The notes below the pieces were generated by a model, which worked only from the letters and a program-made list of their open reading frames with translations, was not told the DNA's origin and made no database searches. From Spinacia oleracea (taxonomy: Eukaryota > Streptophyta > Magnoliopsida > Caryophyllales > Amaranthaceae), in contig NC_079491.1 in NCBI RefSeq assembly GCF_020520425.1, forward strand, positions 4,947,143-5,011,142: a stretch of 64,000 bases of DNA, in the 5' to 3' direction. How positions within the stretch are numbered: position 1 is the first letter of the stretch; each line of letters begins with the position of its first letter. A program made the position numbers and the translations under genes. Shown piece by piece: positions 32,445-41,722 of the stretch.

Positions 32445-33701
32445 CAGGGGTGTCAATTCTCAATCCGACCCAGTGAATCTGATGGGTTTGTCCGACTGTT
32501 TAGAGTCTGAACCGTTTAGAACCCGCGATCTAAGATCCGATCCGGTCCGATTATATTCAACCCGAATCCGACTCAACCCGTTAATATTGATCCGATTAAG
32601 ATCTGAATCCGATAACAGACCGATTCGTGACAATCCGAATCCGTTTAATCTGAACCGAAGCGGTCCGAAACCCGTTTATGATCCGATCCATTTGAAGCGA
32701 ATTCGTTCCAACCCGAGGAAAATATGTATAATCCGATCCGTTTGTAATCCGTGACCCGTTTAATCCGAACTGTTTCAACCCATGACCCGTTTAATCCGAA
32801 CCAATTTCGATCTGAACCCGTTTAACCCAAATCGTTCACAACCCATAAGAGAACATTAATTATGTTGTACTACCAATTAAGCGTATGACAATTAGTTATA
32901 CGGTGTACTTGTACTTCATTCTCCCTTTAAATTATATACTATGCTCAAATGAAACTTGTAATTGATGTAGATTTATGGCGTAAAGAACTTTTAGGAACGG
33001 ATGTAGCATTAAACTACCAATTAAGCGTATGACTATTAGTTATATGGTGTACTTGTACTTCATTCTCCCTTTAAATTATATACTATGCTCAAATGAAACT
33101 TTTTAATTGATGTAGATTTATGGCTTAAAGAACTTTTAGGAACGGATGTAGTATTAAACTAAGTTATATACTATATACTCACTAACTTATATTAATGATC
33201 TTAAATGCTTATTACTTTTAAAAGTTAGTTATCATTTTCATCTCCTAATTAAGTCCTCGATATTATAATTATATAATTTGGAACCAAATGGACCCGCGCG
33301 ACTCGGATTCCAACCCGCTACCTAATAACCTGATCCGATAATAACCGATCCGACCCGTGTTAGTCCGTTACCCGATTAATCCGATCCGATATAAATCCGA
33401 TCCGACATGAATTCGACCGATATGAATCCGAACCCGTTATAGTCCGGATAAATCCGTTAACAATCCGTCATGTTCCAATCCGAACCGCTCCGACCCAACC
33501 CGACTACAATCCAACCCGTTTACAACCCGATCCGATATGAACTCGTGCATAAAAAATCCGACCTGATCCGATCCGTTAAGTTTTCTATCCGATCCGATCC
33601 GACCCGTTAGCCAAATTAATCCGCTCCAATCCGATCCATTTCAACCCAAATCCGATGTGTCCGACCCAAACCCGATACGTTGATCCAATTTGATACCCCT
33701 A
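32445..33701. mobile_element. Non-autonomous hAT element, 8-bp target duplication
   Basis: 1,257 bp with ends CAGGGGTGTCAA and TTGATACCCCTA, flanked by GTAGATAA at 32,437-32,444 and 33,702-33,709. Both subterminal regions are dense in CCGATCC/CCGAACCCG motifs. The interior holds a direct duplication of about 145 bp (from roughly 32,870 and 33,016, AATTAAGCGTATGAC). No transposase. Confidence 0.93.
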
Positions 33702-33966
33702 GTAGATAATGAAGATCAGATTTTTCAAAGAAATTGAAGCTCGTATAAACATGCAGTTGAAACTCAAAACCAATTAATTAATTAAATCACATTAAATCAC
33801 CAATAATGAACAAATAATGTCAAATATGGTTTGGTCAAATAATTAGGAAGTTTTATTTCTCTTCGGATTTACGTAACGTTGTTGCGTTCTTAATTTCTCA
33901 TGGCTCGAACTCGAACTCGAGACGGGTTAACTTGATTATTAACTTGATTTGGCATAAATTATGTTA
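33702..33966. other. Intergenic left flank of the mariner element
   Basis: Ordinary AT-rich DNA with no gene. Confidence 0.4.
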
Positions 33967-33968
33967 TA

Positions 33969-33995
33969 CTCCCTCCATTCCTTTTTGTTCTTCCC
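33969..33995 (+). repeat. Left terminal inverted repeat of the mariner element
   Basis: CTCCCTCCATTCCTTTTTGT followed by TCTTCCC, directly after the TA duplication. It matches the right end with a single difference. A second copy of the inner motif (CTTTTTGTTCTTCCC) occurs about 35 bp further in at 34,014-34,028, so the left end may carry two transposase contact sites while the right end shows one. Confidence 0.95.
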
Positions 33996-34186
33996 ATTTC
34001 CTTTTTTAGCATTTCTTTTTGTTCTTCCCCTACTGAATCTTTACTATTTTTGGCCATAGTTTTTTTACCAATTTACCCTAAGATTCCCCACTATTTACAA
34101 AAAATACCCTAAGATTCTACCCTTTCCCACCCACTTTTACCCCACCCACCTTATTTAATTAATTAACCTAACCCCACCCCCCTCCC

Positions 34187-34193
34187 TTTATAA
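34187..34193 (+). promoter_or_regulatory. TATA box of the mariner accessory gene
   Basis: TTTATAA followed by a C/T-rich leader with CTCTCTCT runs and the AAACCCTAGG motif common in plant 5' leaders. It lies 330 bp before the ATG at 34,525. Confidence 0.6.
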
Positions 34194-34524
34194 CCCGTCC
34201 CAATCTCACAATCCCTCCCTCACCTCTCATTCTGATTTCTCTCTCTCACCTCTCATTCTGATTTCTCTCTCTCACCTCTTCGGATCTCTCTCTCTCTCTT
34301 ATTTCACTCTCTCTCTCTCTTAAAATTCCTCCCCTGTTCTTGAGAAAACCCTAGGTTTTCCGCCTCTGATCTGGGTTTTCCTCTCCAAATCTCGCAAATC
34401 TGAAACGTTTTCGCCGAAAAACGTTCATAAAAATTACTCGGAATCATTTTCCGATCAGATCCCCTCTATTTTTGTCCCCTTTTTGGTCCCTAATCGTCGC
34501 TGATCTCTGTTTTTCTGGTACTTT

Positions 34525-35814
34525 ATGGGTTCTTCTTTGTCTAGAACTCGAGGTGATTCTGGGGTGGGAACTTCTGGTCAAAGAATCCCCGATTCCAACT
34601 GTGATTGGGGATCCAAGTGCAACTGTCCCAATAACGAGCATTCCTACTCCGCCGAATATAAAAACAATCTGTATTTGGCCCAAAAAGAAAATACGAGTAC
34701 TCGAAACTATTTGGAAGAATGGTTTCGGAAGAGGGAAGTGGAGCCAGGAGAGGAGGTTGAGTCAAAATATGACGATCGGAAACCCACTCCCTCAGATCTG
34801 CGTTTTTTCGGTGAAGGAGATTCCGATGAGGTATTAATTTTGATTTTTTGCGATTTATTTAGGGTTATTGATGTCGGTTTTATTAAAATGGTTTGATGAA
34901 TGTTTGCATGTCTAAAAAAGTGGGATTTGATAAATGTTTGATTTATTTGGAGTATTGTTCATTAAACTCGGATTATTTTCTGGAGTAGTTGCTCTGATTT
35001 CCCATTGCATGTGTTAAAAATGCAGATCTGGTATTATTTCGAATTTTTTGGGAATTTTTTGGAGATTTGTTGGATTCATTCGGGCTTTTTATGTTATTCT
35101 TTGCTCTGTTTTCTCATTGCATGTTGTTAAAATTGAGTTCTGATTTTATTTTGTGCTCTGTTTTTTCATTGCATGTTGTTAAAATTGAATTATGATTTTA
35201 TTTTGTGCTCTGTTTTTTCATTGCATGTTGTTAAAATTGAGTTTTGATTTTATTTTGTGCTCTGTTTTTTCATTGCATGTTGTTAAAATTGAGTTCTGAT
35301 TTTATTTGGAGCTATTTGGAAATTATTTGAAGAAAATCGGAATATTCATGTGTTTTGTTGATCTGTTTTCCCATTGCATGTGGTTAAAAATGGGATCTGG
35401 ATGTATTTGGGATATTATTTCACATTTTTTGGGTAAAAATGGGATCTGGATGTATTCGGAAAATTAGTTGGATTTTAATGGAATTATTGTGTGATTTGCT
35501 TTCATTTATCTCATTGCATGTGGTAACCATGGTGATCTGAAATTATTTGGAACTTTATTTTGAGTTGTTTGATTAAATCTGATTTTAATTCATGGTCCCC
35601 TGTTATTTTATGATGGCACTAATCATGTTGTTTGTCCCCTATTGATTGCAAGGAACCAAGTGGGTCTGATTCATTTGATCTGGTGTATGTTGGAGAGTGT
35701 GAAAATGAGAATGGTGATGCTGTTGGGTCTCCAGGACAACTTTCATCTGGTTATCCCTCCTCAAAGAAAGGAGAAAAGGGAAAAAAATCGGCTTCAGCAT
35801 CTGATGATGCTTAG
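34525..35814 (+). CDS. Mariner accessory gene, unknown 155-residue protein (two exons)
   Basis: Exon 1 (34,525-34,830, 102 codons) begins MGSSLSRTRGDSGVGTSGQR. It includes a C-x5-C-x-C cluster (NCDWGSKCNC), a helical NYLEEWFRKREVEPGEE segment and the acidic end FFGEGDSDE. Exon 2 (35,653-35,814) reads EPSGSDSFDLVYVGECENEN and ends KKGEKGKKSASASDDA. The intron (34,831-35,652) has GAG|GTATTA and ATTGCAAG borders and is phase 0, keeping both frames open. The protein is hydrophilic and no family is recognised. I know of no plant mariner with a second gene like this. An overlapping frame from 34,472 is open for 121 codons but lacks a matching exon 2. The function is unknown. A regulator or transposition helper is only a guess from context. 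Confidence 0.65.
35102..35305 (+). repeat. Four-copy 52-bp tandem repeat in the accessory-gene intron
   Basis: Units starting TGCTCTGTTTTTTCATTGCA begin at 35,102, 35,154, 35,206 and 35,258, differing by only a few bases each. Diverged GCATGTGGTTAAAAATGGGA-like segments continue after them. Confidence 0.93.
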
Positions 35815-36336
35815 ATAAGTCTGTCTCCTTTCTCCCTTTTTTCATTTTATTGAATGCTGGCTAGCTGTGGAGTCATAAGGTGGATGCCAACAACTGTGAT
35901 CTGTTGTTGGCCAGGGGTGTTGTTGTTTGGATGATGATGTTGTGATTAGTTGTATGGATGTTGATGTTAGATATTTTAAGTTATGATATTGATATTGATA
36001 ATGATGATTGGATGATGGTGTTTCCATATGGTTATGAAATTTTGTGGAATGTTGTCTGTGTGATGAACATGATTTGATGGCTTAATGTCCCCTGTTTTAT
36101 GGTATGTTTTGTGTATGATAAATATGATGCTTTGGTGAGTATGAGATTTGATCAGTATAACTATGTTTTGGATTAGTAAAGGCATGAAATGAATATAATT
36201 TGGGGATAGGGTTTGAGTTATTTCAGTCCTCTCAGTGTGGCCTGGTGTTGAATGCTTAATGTCCAAGCATGTCCCTTTAGGATACAATAATGTCCCTTTA
36301 TTTATTGTGATCGATGATGAGTCTTTTTTTTGCTGA

Positions 36337-36430
36337 GGAACAAGTCCAACTAACCACAAATGCTCGTGCTGCCATTAGTATCAGTAATGATATTTCTCGG
36401 GCGCTAAGTGTTTGTGGTTTGGAGTTGTTT
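36337..36430 (+). repeat. Hairpin 1 (family C)
   Basis: The 5' arm includes GTCCAACTAACCACAAATGC and the 3' arm GTGTTTGTGGTTTGGAGTTG. The loop is about four bases between TATCA and TGATA. Stem about 43 bp with several mismatches in the middle. Confidence 0.75.
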
Positions 36431-36529
36431 TAATGATGCTTGGGGACATTCTGAGATCAATATTAGGAGGTTTGTGATCTTCAATGATGTGATTGTTGAT
36501 ATTCTGAGATCTTTGTTTTGATAATTGTC

Positions 36530-36619
36530 CTTTAACTTCTTTTGTCGAACGGAGTGAATGTCATTTCACACAATGGAATGTGAATATCAATCATTCCGTT
36601 CGGCAGAAGAATGTTAAAG
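36530..36619 (+). repeat. Hairpin 2 (family D)
   Basis: The 5' arm CTTCTTTTGTCGAACGGAGT pairs with the 3' arm CATTCCGTTCGGCAGAAGAA, and the outer CTTTAA/TTAAAG ends also pair. About 40-bp stem, eight-base loop, few mismatches. The best microRNA-like candidate with its duplicate, hairpin 4. Confidence 0.82.
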
Positions 36620-36857
36620 ATATGATAGTATTGAAACTACTTGATCAATGATGTGTGTCAATATGTCTGAGAAATGAAACCCTACATGTTAATGATCTGT
36701 TTAATGCTTCATGTCCCATGAATCAGTGGAGGTCTGTGATGAGTCTTTCATTTGATGAGGTTCAAACCCTATGTTTTGATCAGTTCATGGTGATCTGATG
36801 CATTGTTGATTGTTATTGTTATGCTTGATCTGTGATGAGTCTTTCATTTGTTGAGAC

Positions 36858-36943
36858 TCAAACCCAATGTTCCAATAACACTTGTGCACCATTAGCATCA
36901 TTGATGCTCTTCCGGAGCTAAGTGTTAGGGGATAGGGTTTGTG
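36858..36943 (+). repeat. Hairpin 3 (family C)
   Basis: Arms TCAAACCCAATGTTCCAATA and TAAGTGTTAGGGGATAGGGT, with GTGCACCATTAGCATCA facing TGATGCTCTTCCGGAGC. Very small loop. Confidence 0.75.
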
Positions 36944-37087
36944 TCAATGATGTTTGGGGACATTCTGAGATCTTATGTCAGGTTAGACAGGAGAGGCAAT
37001 TCATGTCTTGCAAAACATGTATAATGTATTTCTGATATTCAATGATGTTAGTGTTGATATTCTGAGATCTTTGTTTTGATAATTGTC

Positions 37088-37177
37088 CTTTAACTTCTTT
37101 TGTCGAACGGAGTGAATGTCATTTCACACAATGGAATGTGAATATCAATCATTCCATTCGGCAGAAGAATGTTAAAG
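37088..37177 (+). repeat. Hairpin 4 (family D, duplicate of hairpin 2)
   Basis: Identical to hairpin 2 except that the 3' arm reads CATTCCATTCGGCAG, turning one G-C pair into a mismatch. It lies exactly 558 bp downstream of hairpin 2. Confidence 0.82.
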
Positions 37178-37415
37178 ATATGATAGTATTGAAACTACTT
37201 GATCAATGATGTGTGTCAATATGTCTGAGAAATGAAACCCTACATGTTAATGATCTGTTTAATGCTTCATGTCCCATGAATCAGTGGAGGTCTGTGATGA
37301 GTCTTTCATTTGATGAGGTTCAAACCCTATGCTTTGATTAGTTCATGGTGATCTGATGCATTGTTGATTGTTATTGTTATGCTTGATCTGTGATGAGTCT
37401 TTCATTTGCTGAGAC

Positions 37416-37500
37416 TCAAACCCAATGTTCCAATAACACTTGTGTACCATTAGCATCATTGATGCTCTTCCGGAGCTAAGTGTTAGGGGATAGGGTTTGT
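37416..37500 (+). repeat. Hairpin 5 (family C, duplicate of hairpin 3)
   Basis: Near-identical to hairpin 3, 558 bp downstream, with GTGTACC replacing GTGCACC in the 5' arm. Confidence 0.75.
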
Positions 37501-37652
37501 GTCAATGATGCTTGGGGACATTCTGAGATCTTATGTCAGGTTAGACAGGAGAGGCAATTCATGTATTGCAAAACATGTATAATGTGTTTCTGATATTCAA
37601 TGATGTTAGTGTTTCTGATCTGTGATGTATGTGTTGATAACCTGAGATATTT

Positions 37653-37771
37653 GATTCTAAACATGTCCCTCACCACCAATCACCAAAGGGAATACAGATC
37701 ATGTCACATCATTGATTGATCTAGTATCCCCTTTGGTGAATTGGTGGTGAGGTTGTAAATCATTTAGAAAC
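37653..37771 (+). repeat. Hairpin 6 (family E)
   Basis: The 5' arm CCTCACCACCAATCACCAAA pairs with the 3' arm TTTGGTGAATTGGTGGTGAG with one bulged base. The inner AGATCA/TGATCT and the outer TTCTAAA/TTTAGAA also pair. Longest stem of the array. Confidence 0.82.
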
Positions 37772-37870
37772 AAATCTGTCAATGATGTAAAACAACTTAA
37801 CTGAGAGTCAATGATGTTGCCTTGTTCATTGCTTCCTTGTTTTTGCTGCTTTGTTCTTGTTTCCTTACCA

Positions 37871-37974
37871 TTACATCTTTTGGCACATCGGCATCCAATG
37901 GGGAAGAATTTCCATCTGAAAATGATGTGATATGCATTCTTTCCATTTGGATGCCGATGTGCTTAGAGATGTGA
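37871..37974 (+). repeat. Hairpin 7 (family F)
   Basis: The 5' arm GCACATCGGCATCCAATGGG pairs with the 3' arm CCATTTGGATGCCGATGTGC, flanked by further pairing (TTACATC with GATGTGA). The loop of about 20 bases holds CATCTGAAAATGATG, itself partly self-complementary. Confidence 0.82.
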
Positions 37975-38034
37975 TGTGAAGAAGTTTTTGTACTTATGCC
38001 TTGTGATCTGTGATGAGTCTTCATTTTATGAGTG

Positions 38035-38121
38035 TCAAACCCTTTGTTTTTCAATCAAACTCATGCACCATTAGCATCCATGATGTTTTTCAGGAGCTAA
38101 GTTTAATTGGAAAGGGTTTGA
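38035..38121 (+). repeat. Hairpin 8 (family C)
   Basis: Outer arms TCAAACCCTTTG and AAAGGGTTTGA, inner GCACCATTAGCATC facing GATGTTTTTCAGGAGC. Diverged from hairpins 3 and 5 but with the same plan. Confidence 0.75.
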
Positions 38122-38220
38122 TTCAATGATTTTTGGGGACATTCTGAGATATTTATGAATCTTTGTTTATGTGAGGCATATTCCATGTGTTATCAATGAT
38201 GAATTGATTGTTTTTGTCAA

Positions 38221-38333
38221 AATTACATCTTTTGACGCATCGGTTTCAAAATGGGAATAATTTCCATCTGAAAATGATGTGATATTATTATTTATTTCCA
38301 TTTTGAAGCCGATGTGTTTAGAGTTGTGATATT
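38221..38333 (+). repeat. Hairpin 9 (family F)
   Basis: The 5' arm ACGCATCGGTTTCAAAATGG pairs with the 3' arm CCATTTTGAAGCCGATGTGT. The loop has the same CATCTGAAAATGATG phrase as hairpin 7, showing descent from a common hairpin. Compensating changes (GGCATCC to GGTTTC/GAAGCC) largely keep the stem. Confidence 0.82.
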
Positions 38334-38700
38334 GCAAATGCTGCCTTGTTCTTAAGAACCCAATGCTGCCTTGTTTATAGTGTTGCCAATGCTGCCTTAC
38401 CTCTTGTGCCTTGTACTTTTTCTGCCAATGCTGCCTTGTTCTTGTTATGTACTCATTTGATGTTTATTGCCTTGCCTTGATTACTCTACATTGATGTGAA
38501 TAAGAATGATGGAAAAAAACTTTACTAAACTTAAACATGAGATTCATTCATTGATGCTTCCAAAAGATATGCTTACAAAATGTTTTGCCTACATGTTATG
38601 CTTGCATTTAAGCTTACAAAAGTGACACATTGGTTTTACTTGTCAATTTAAAAACATGTCCCCAAAACACAAAAAGTTATCTAATTGTTTTCACCTTGCT

Positions 38701-40347
38701 TCACTGGTTTGCTTTCCATTCATCATAGAGTTGCATGCATTCATTAACTGCCCATATAGGTGCCTTGACTTGCTCTGGCAGTCTGCCTTCATCTTCTAAA
38801 ATCTTCTTCTTGTTGTGTGGAAGTTGGTAATCATTGTTGCCTTTGTGTTTTAGAATCTCATTAGAAACAAACTGTAATGTCATCCACACATTAGACAATG
38901 TCTTAGGATGCAACTCATTAAAAGAATCATACACTGCTCCACTTAAGTCCTCCACAGTTTTAGGCATTTTCTTGTGCATAAGTGATTGTATTGACCTGAA
39001 AAATCCCAAGTCCAAGATGTTGCAATCTGGACTGTTTGCTGGCTGTTGAGTCAACACAAAAGTGAACCCATCTTGTTTGTAGTGTAGTTGCCATTCAGGA
39101 TCATTTTGCAATATATGTGCCTTTGCATTATCTTGAATGATATAGATGACCTTTTCCCCTTCATGTGGTGGCCACTTTGCCTTGATTGCTGGAATTAGCA
39201 AGTTGATCATCATTGCCCTTGTTTCAATTTGATTCACAGACTTCACTGGCTTTGTTTCAATGGTCCCCTTTACTCTGTTTTTTGATGTCCTCTTGGCTGC
39301 AACTGCATTTGTGAATGGAAATATGCCTATTTTACCATCAAATTCACAATTCCCATTTTCACCCCACCTTGGTCTGGCTACTGCTGCCATGAACATGAAT
39401 TTTGGTATCTTGGTTCTTGAACTTGCACTTCTATGTGGATAGGGTTCATTGTTTGCAAGATAAACTCTCTGGTTTTTTTGAGTCAAATAAAACCACTTCT
39501 CATCAATATGAATGAAGTCATACATGCTGTAATATGTTGGTTCCTGTGGTATAGTGTAATCCATTATTAGTCTGAGTACCCACCTCATCCTTGCCATTTT
39601 GCATGCATCTGAAATGCCTGGATGCAAGGGACTTGAGTGTGGCTTAATAATTTTCCTCTTGATGAGCCTCCATACTGTTGTTGGTCCCAAATTGAGCATT
39701 CTTGCAAGATCTACAATGCATGTTCTGTCCCCCATGGCTATTTGTGCAATAGAGTCATATGTGACTTGAACCTTTTTCCTGCCACACTTGTGATACTTAC
39801 TTTCCACCACATATGAATTCATTGCTGCCTTCTGCTTCTTTGCTTTGTCCCATATTGACCCTATGGTTTTTCTGTTGTAATCAAATTCTATGGCTGCATC
39901 CCTTATTGTCCCAAACAAAAGAGTTTCTGAATCTGGAATTTTTCTATTCAGCAGGTACACCAAAATTTCAAGCCTCAATTCATTATTTATTCTAGGAGTC
40001 CTAGGCTTATGATGATCTGTTCTGGGTGTTGCTGTTTGATGATGAATTGGTGATGCATTTTCTGATGGTGGTGGAAAGTTCAAATCAAAAAGAAATGGTA
40101 CCTCTTGAAAGTTGGTAGTTTGCTGGTGCCCTTCCCCTTCTACTTCTGGTACTTGCTGTACATATTCAGTGCTGTTTGGTACATCTTCATTAAACCCAAT
40201 GTCCCCAAAATCAGCAGCAGTATTTTGAGAAGCTTGTACCAAGTCAGCAGCATCATCACCTACCTCTGAGTCAGAATCGGAGTTAATGCCATCGCCTTCA
40301 TCATCAGAAAATCCGAGGAAATCGTCATCCTCTTGATCTGAAGCCAT
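38701..40347 (-). CDS. Mariner-like transposase (DD39D)
   Basis: 548-residue intact transposase that would cut and paste the element at TA sites. Residues 1-60 are strongly acidic (EDDDFLGFSDDEGDG). A helix-turn-helix DNA-binding region follows (about 115-245: RINNELRLEILVYLLNRKIP, FDYNRKTIGSIWDKAKK, ARMLNLGPTTVWRLIKRKII). The catalytic triad is visible: first D in FIHIDEKWFY, second in YIIQDNAKAH, third in CNILDLGFF, with 39 residues between the second and third, the DD39D spacing of plant mariners. The single exon has no interruption, and the length is near the plant family norm. Start MASDQEDDDF; the TATA box lies 120 bp upstream. It is convergent with the accessory gene. Confidence 0.96.
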   Translation of the reverse strand: MASDQEDDDFLGFSDDEGDGINSDSDSEVGDDAADLVQASQNTAADFGDIGFNEDVPNSTEYVQQVPEVEGEGHQQTTNFQEVPFLFDLNFPPPSENASPIHHQTATPRTDHHKPRTPRINNELRLEILVYLLNRKIPDSETLLFGTIRDAAIEFDYNRKTIGSIWDKAKKQKAAMNSYVVESKYHKCGRKKVQVTYDSIAQIAMGDRTCIVDLARMLNLGPTTVWRLIKRKIIKPHSSPLHPGISDACKMARMRWVLRLIMDYTIPQEPTYYSMYDFIHIDEKWFYLTQKNQRVYLANNEPYPHRSASSRTKIPKFMFMAAVARPRWGENGNCEFDGKIGIFPFTNAVAAKRTSKNRVKGTIETKPVKSVNQIETRAMMINLLIPAIKAKWPPHEGEKVIYIIQDNAKAHILQNDPEWQLHYKQDGFTFVLTQQPANSPDCNILDLGFFRSIQSLMHKKMPKTVEDLSGAVYDSFNELHPKTLSNVWMTLQFVSNEILKHKGNNDYQLPHNKKKILEDEGRLPEQVKAPIWAVNECMQLYDEWKANQ

Positions 40348-40466
40348 TAAGTCCCCTGTTTTTTTGCTATTTAATGCTGAATTGAGGAAGAAATTTTGGT
40401 GTTTTGCTTGTATTTATTGAACTTGGTAAAAGTCAGATTTTGGTCTTTTGTGGGGGGAAAGTGACC

Positions 40467-40475
40467 CTATTTATA
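40467..40475 (-). promoter_or_regulatory. TATA box of the transposase gene
   Basis: The minus strand reads TATAAATAG, the textbook plant TATA form, 120 bp before the transposase ATG and about 420 bp inside the right end. Confidence 0.75.
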
Positions 40476-40867
40476 AAGGGAATTCACTATGTCAACCCCT
40501 CAAAAATTTGGAGGGAAATTAAAAATCCCCTGTTTTTTTATTTGGGGGGAAAATTTGGAGGGAAAACTGAAATCAATTGTTTGGGCTTAATTTCCAGCCA
40601 AAAAAAACGTGAGTCATTGTATGATTAAATCTGATTGGTCCATGTAACAGCTGATGGGTCCCATACCCCATGTGACTGAATTTTTTTGCTGATTTCTTTC
40701 ATTACTTTAATAAAATATCTACTTTTCTCCCTATTAATTAAATACTTTCTCTCTCTTTACTTTATTCAATTTCTTACACCCAATCATTATTCTTACACCC
40801 AATCATTACTCATATCCCAATACAAACCAAGATTCAGTTTTCTTAAACCACACCCAACATTCTTTAG

Positions 40868-40894
40868 GGGAAGAACAAAAGGGAATGGAGGGAG
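40868..40894 (-). repeat. Right terminal inverted repeat of the mariner element
   Basis: On the minus strand CTCCCTCCATTCCCTTTTGT then TCTTCCC, directly next to TA at 40,895. One difference from the left end. Confidence 0.95.
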
Positions 40895-40896
40895 TA

Positions 40897-41722
40897 GGAA
40901 ATAATTCACATGCTACATTACATATTACTGCTACGTGAATAATGTGGACCATTTGCATTTCAGCATTTATATGGTGTATGATTGTAACATGATCGAAAGG
41001 ATTGAACCCTTGAACCCATGTGCATGAGTTAGAACTTTAACTACTAATCCAATGACACAACTTATGATATTTAAGAAATTCAAAATATATATATTATATT
41101 TATTAATACCTTGTATTAAAACTTTAATGCCTACAAAAATTATACATTTTAATTATTTCTTATGAAACTAAACTATACTTACATTTCTTTTAACCAAATT
41201 TTATATTGAATCACCCTTACATAAATAAAATATAAAAATAAATTATGCACCAATATTTATCGCATATTATATATAAGTAGCCTAGCTAGTAGTAAAAATT
41301 GCGTAATTTGCATGTATTTGTGGCAACGGGCAAGTGTAAGCATTTTGACTTTCATATTGTTCTCAAATGTAATTATATAAAATGTCCTTTGAGCAATCGT
41401 GGGTATGCCTAGCTTCCATAAGATTTACGGAGTAATAATTTGTTGCTCTTACGAGTTACACATAATGTTGGAATTTGTTGCTCTTACGAGTTACACATAA
41501 TGTCGGAATCTCAGGACTTAAAATTCATTTATTCGTAAATAATTTGTTGTTAAATCTGCTGAACTCTCTGGTGAAATGAACATTTGGTGTCGGAAATACT
41601 TTGCAATTAATCATCACTTTGCCTACGTATTCATAGAATTCTGTATTTTTCCGTGTGTAACATATGTTTAGAACTTGATATTATTAGTTCAAAAATATGA
41701 AATTGTCTAAAGGAAATATATA
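40897..41722. other. Intergenic
   Basis: No gene. A short direct duplication (TTTGTTGCTCTTACGAGTTA) occurs near 41,440 and 41,475. Confidence 0.4.

Larger units (their letters stand above)
36337..38333. repeat. Array of nine microRNA-precursor-like hairpins in the mariner element
   Basis: Nine imperfect hairpins of 85-120 nt with stems of about 40 bp. By stem sequence they form families C, D, E and F in the order C-D-C-D-C-E-F-C-F. The module holding D plus C is duplicated with an exact 558-bp period. Each C hairpin is followed by TTGGGGACATTCTGAGAT, and the C hairpins are preceded by TGATGAGTCTTTCATTTG-type phrases. There is no open frame. The stems carry scattered mismatches and bulges like MIRNA precursors, not the perfect arms of young MITEs. 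Whether they are transcribed or diced cannot be told from sequence. Confidence 0.85.
33969..40894 (-). mobile_element. Complete mariner-like element, two genes plus hairpin array
   Basis: 6,926 bp between TA dinucleotides (33,967-33,968 and 40,895-40,896). Terminal inverted repeats read CTCCCTCCATTCC(T/C)TTTTGTTCTTCCC. The minus-strand transposase is intact. A spliced plus-strand gene starts about 560 bp from the left end and the transposase starts about 550 bp from the right end, so the layout is symmetrical and convergent. Each gene has its own TATA box and leader. Between them are nine imperfect hairpins. The size exceeds that of most plant mariners, largely because of the array and the second gene. 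The intact coding frame and near-matching TIRs suggest a young, possibly active copy. Stowaway MITEs share the same terminal bases. Confidence 0.95.

Noticed and set aside
34472-34837. Alternative 121-residue frame overlapping accessory exon 1
   Set aside because: It has no in-phase continuation into the 35,653 exon and no composition suggesting a protein domain. The chosen frame splices cleanly.
36337-38333. CRISPR array or simple tandem repeat as explanation of the hairpin region
   Set aside because: This is plant nuclear DNA, spacing is not regular throughout, and units are foldbacks of several families, not direct repeats with spacers.
36337-38333. Reading each hairpin as an independent MITE insertion
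   Set aside because: No target duplications flank the hairpins, the families share flanking phrases, and the 558-bp module duplication explains their spacing.
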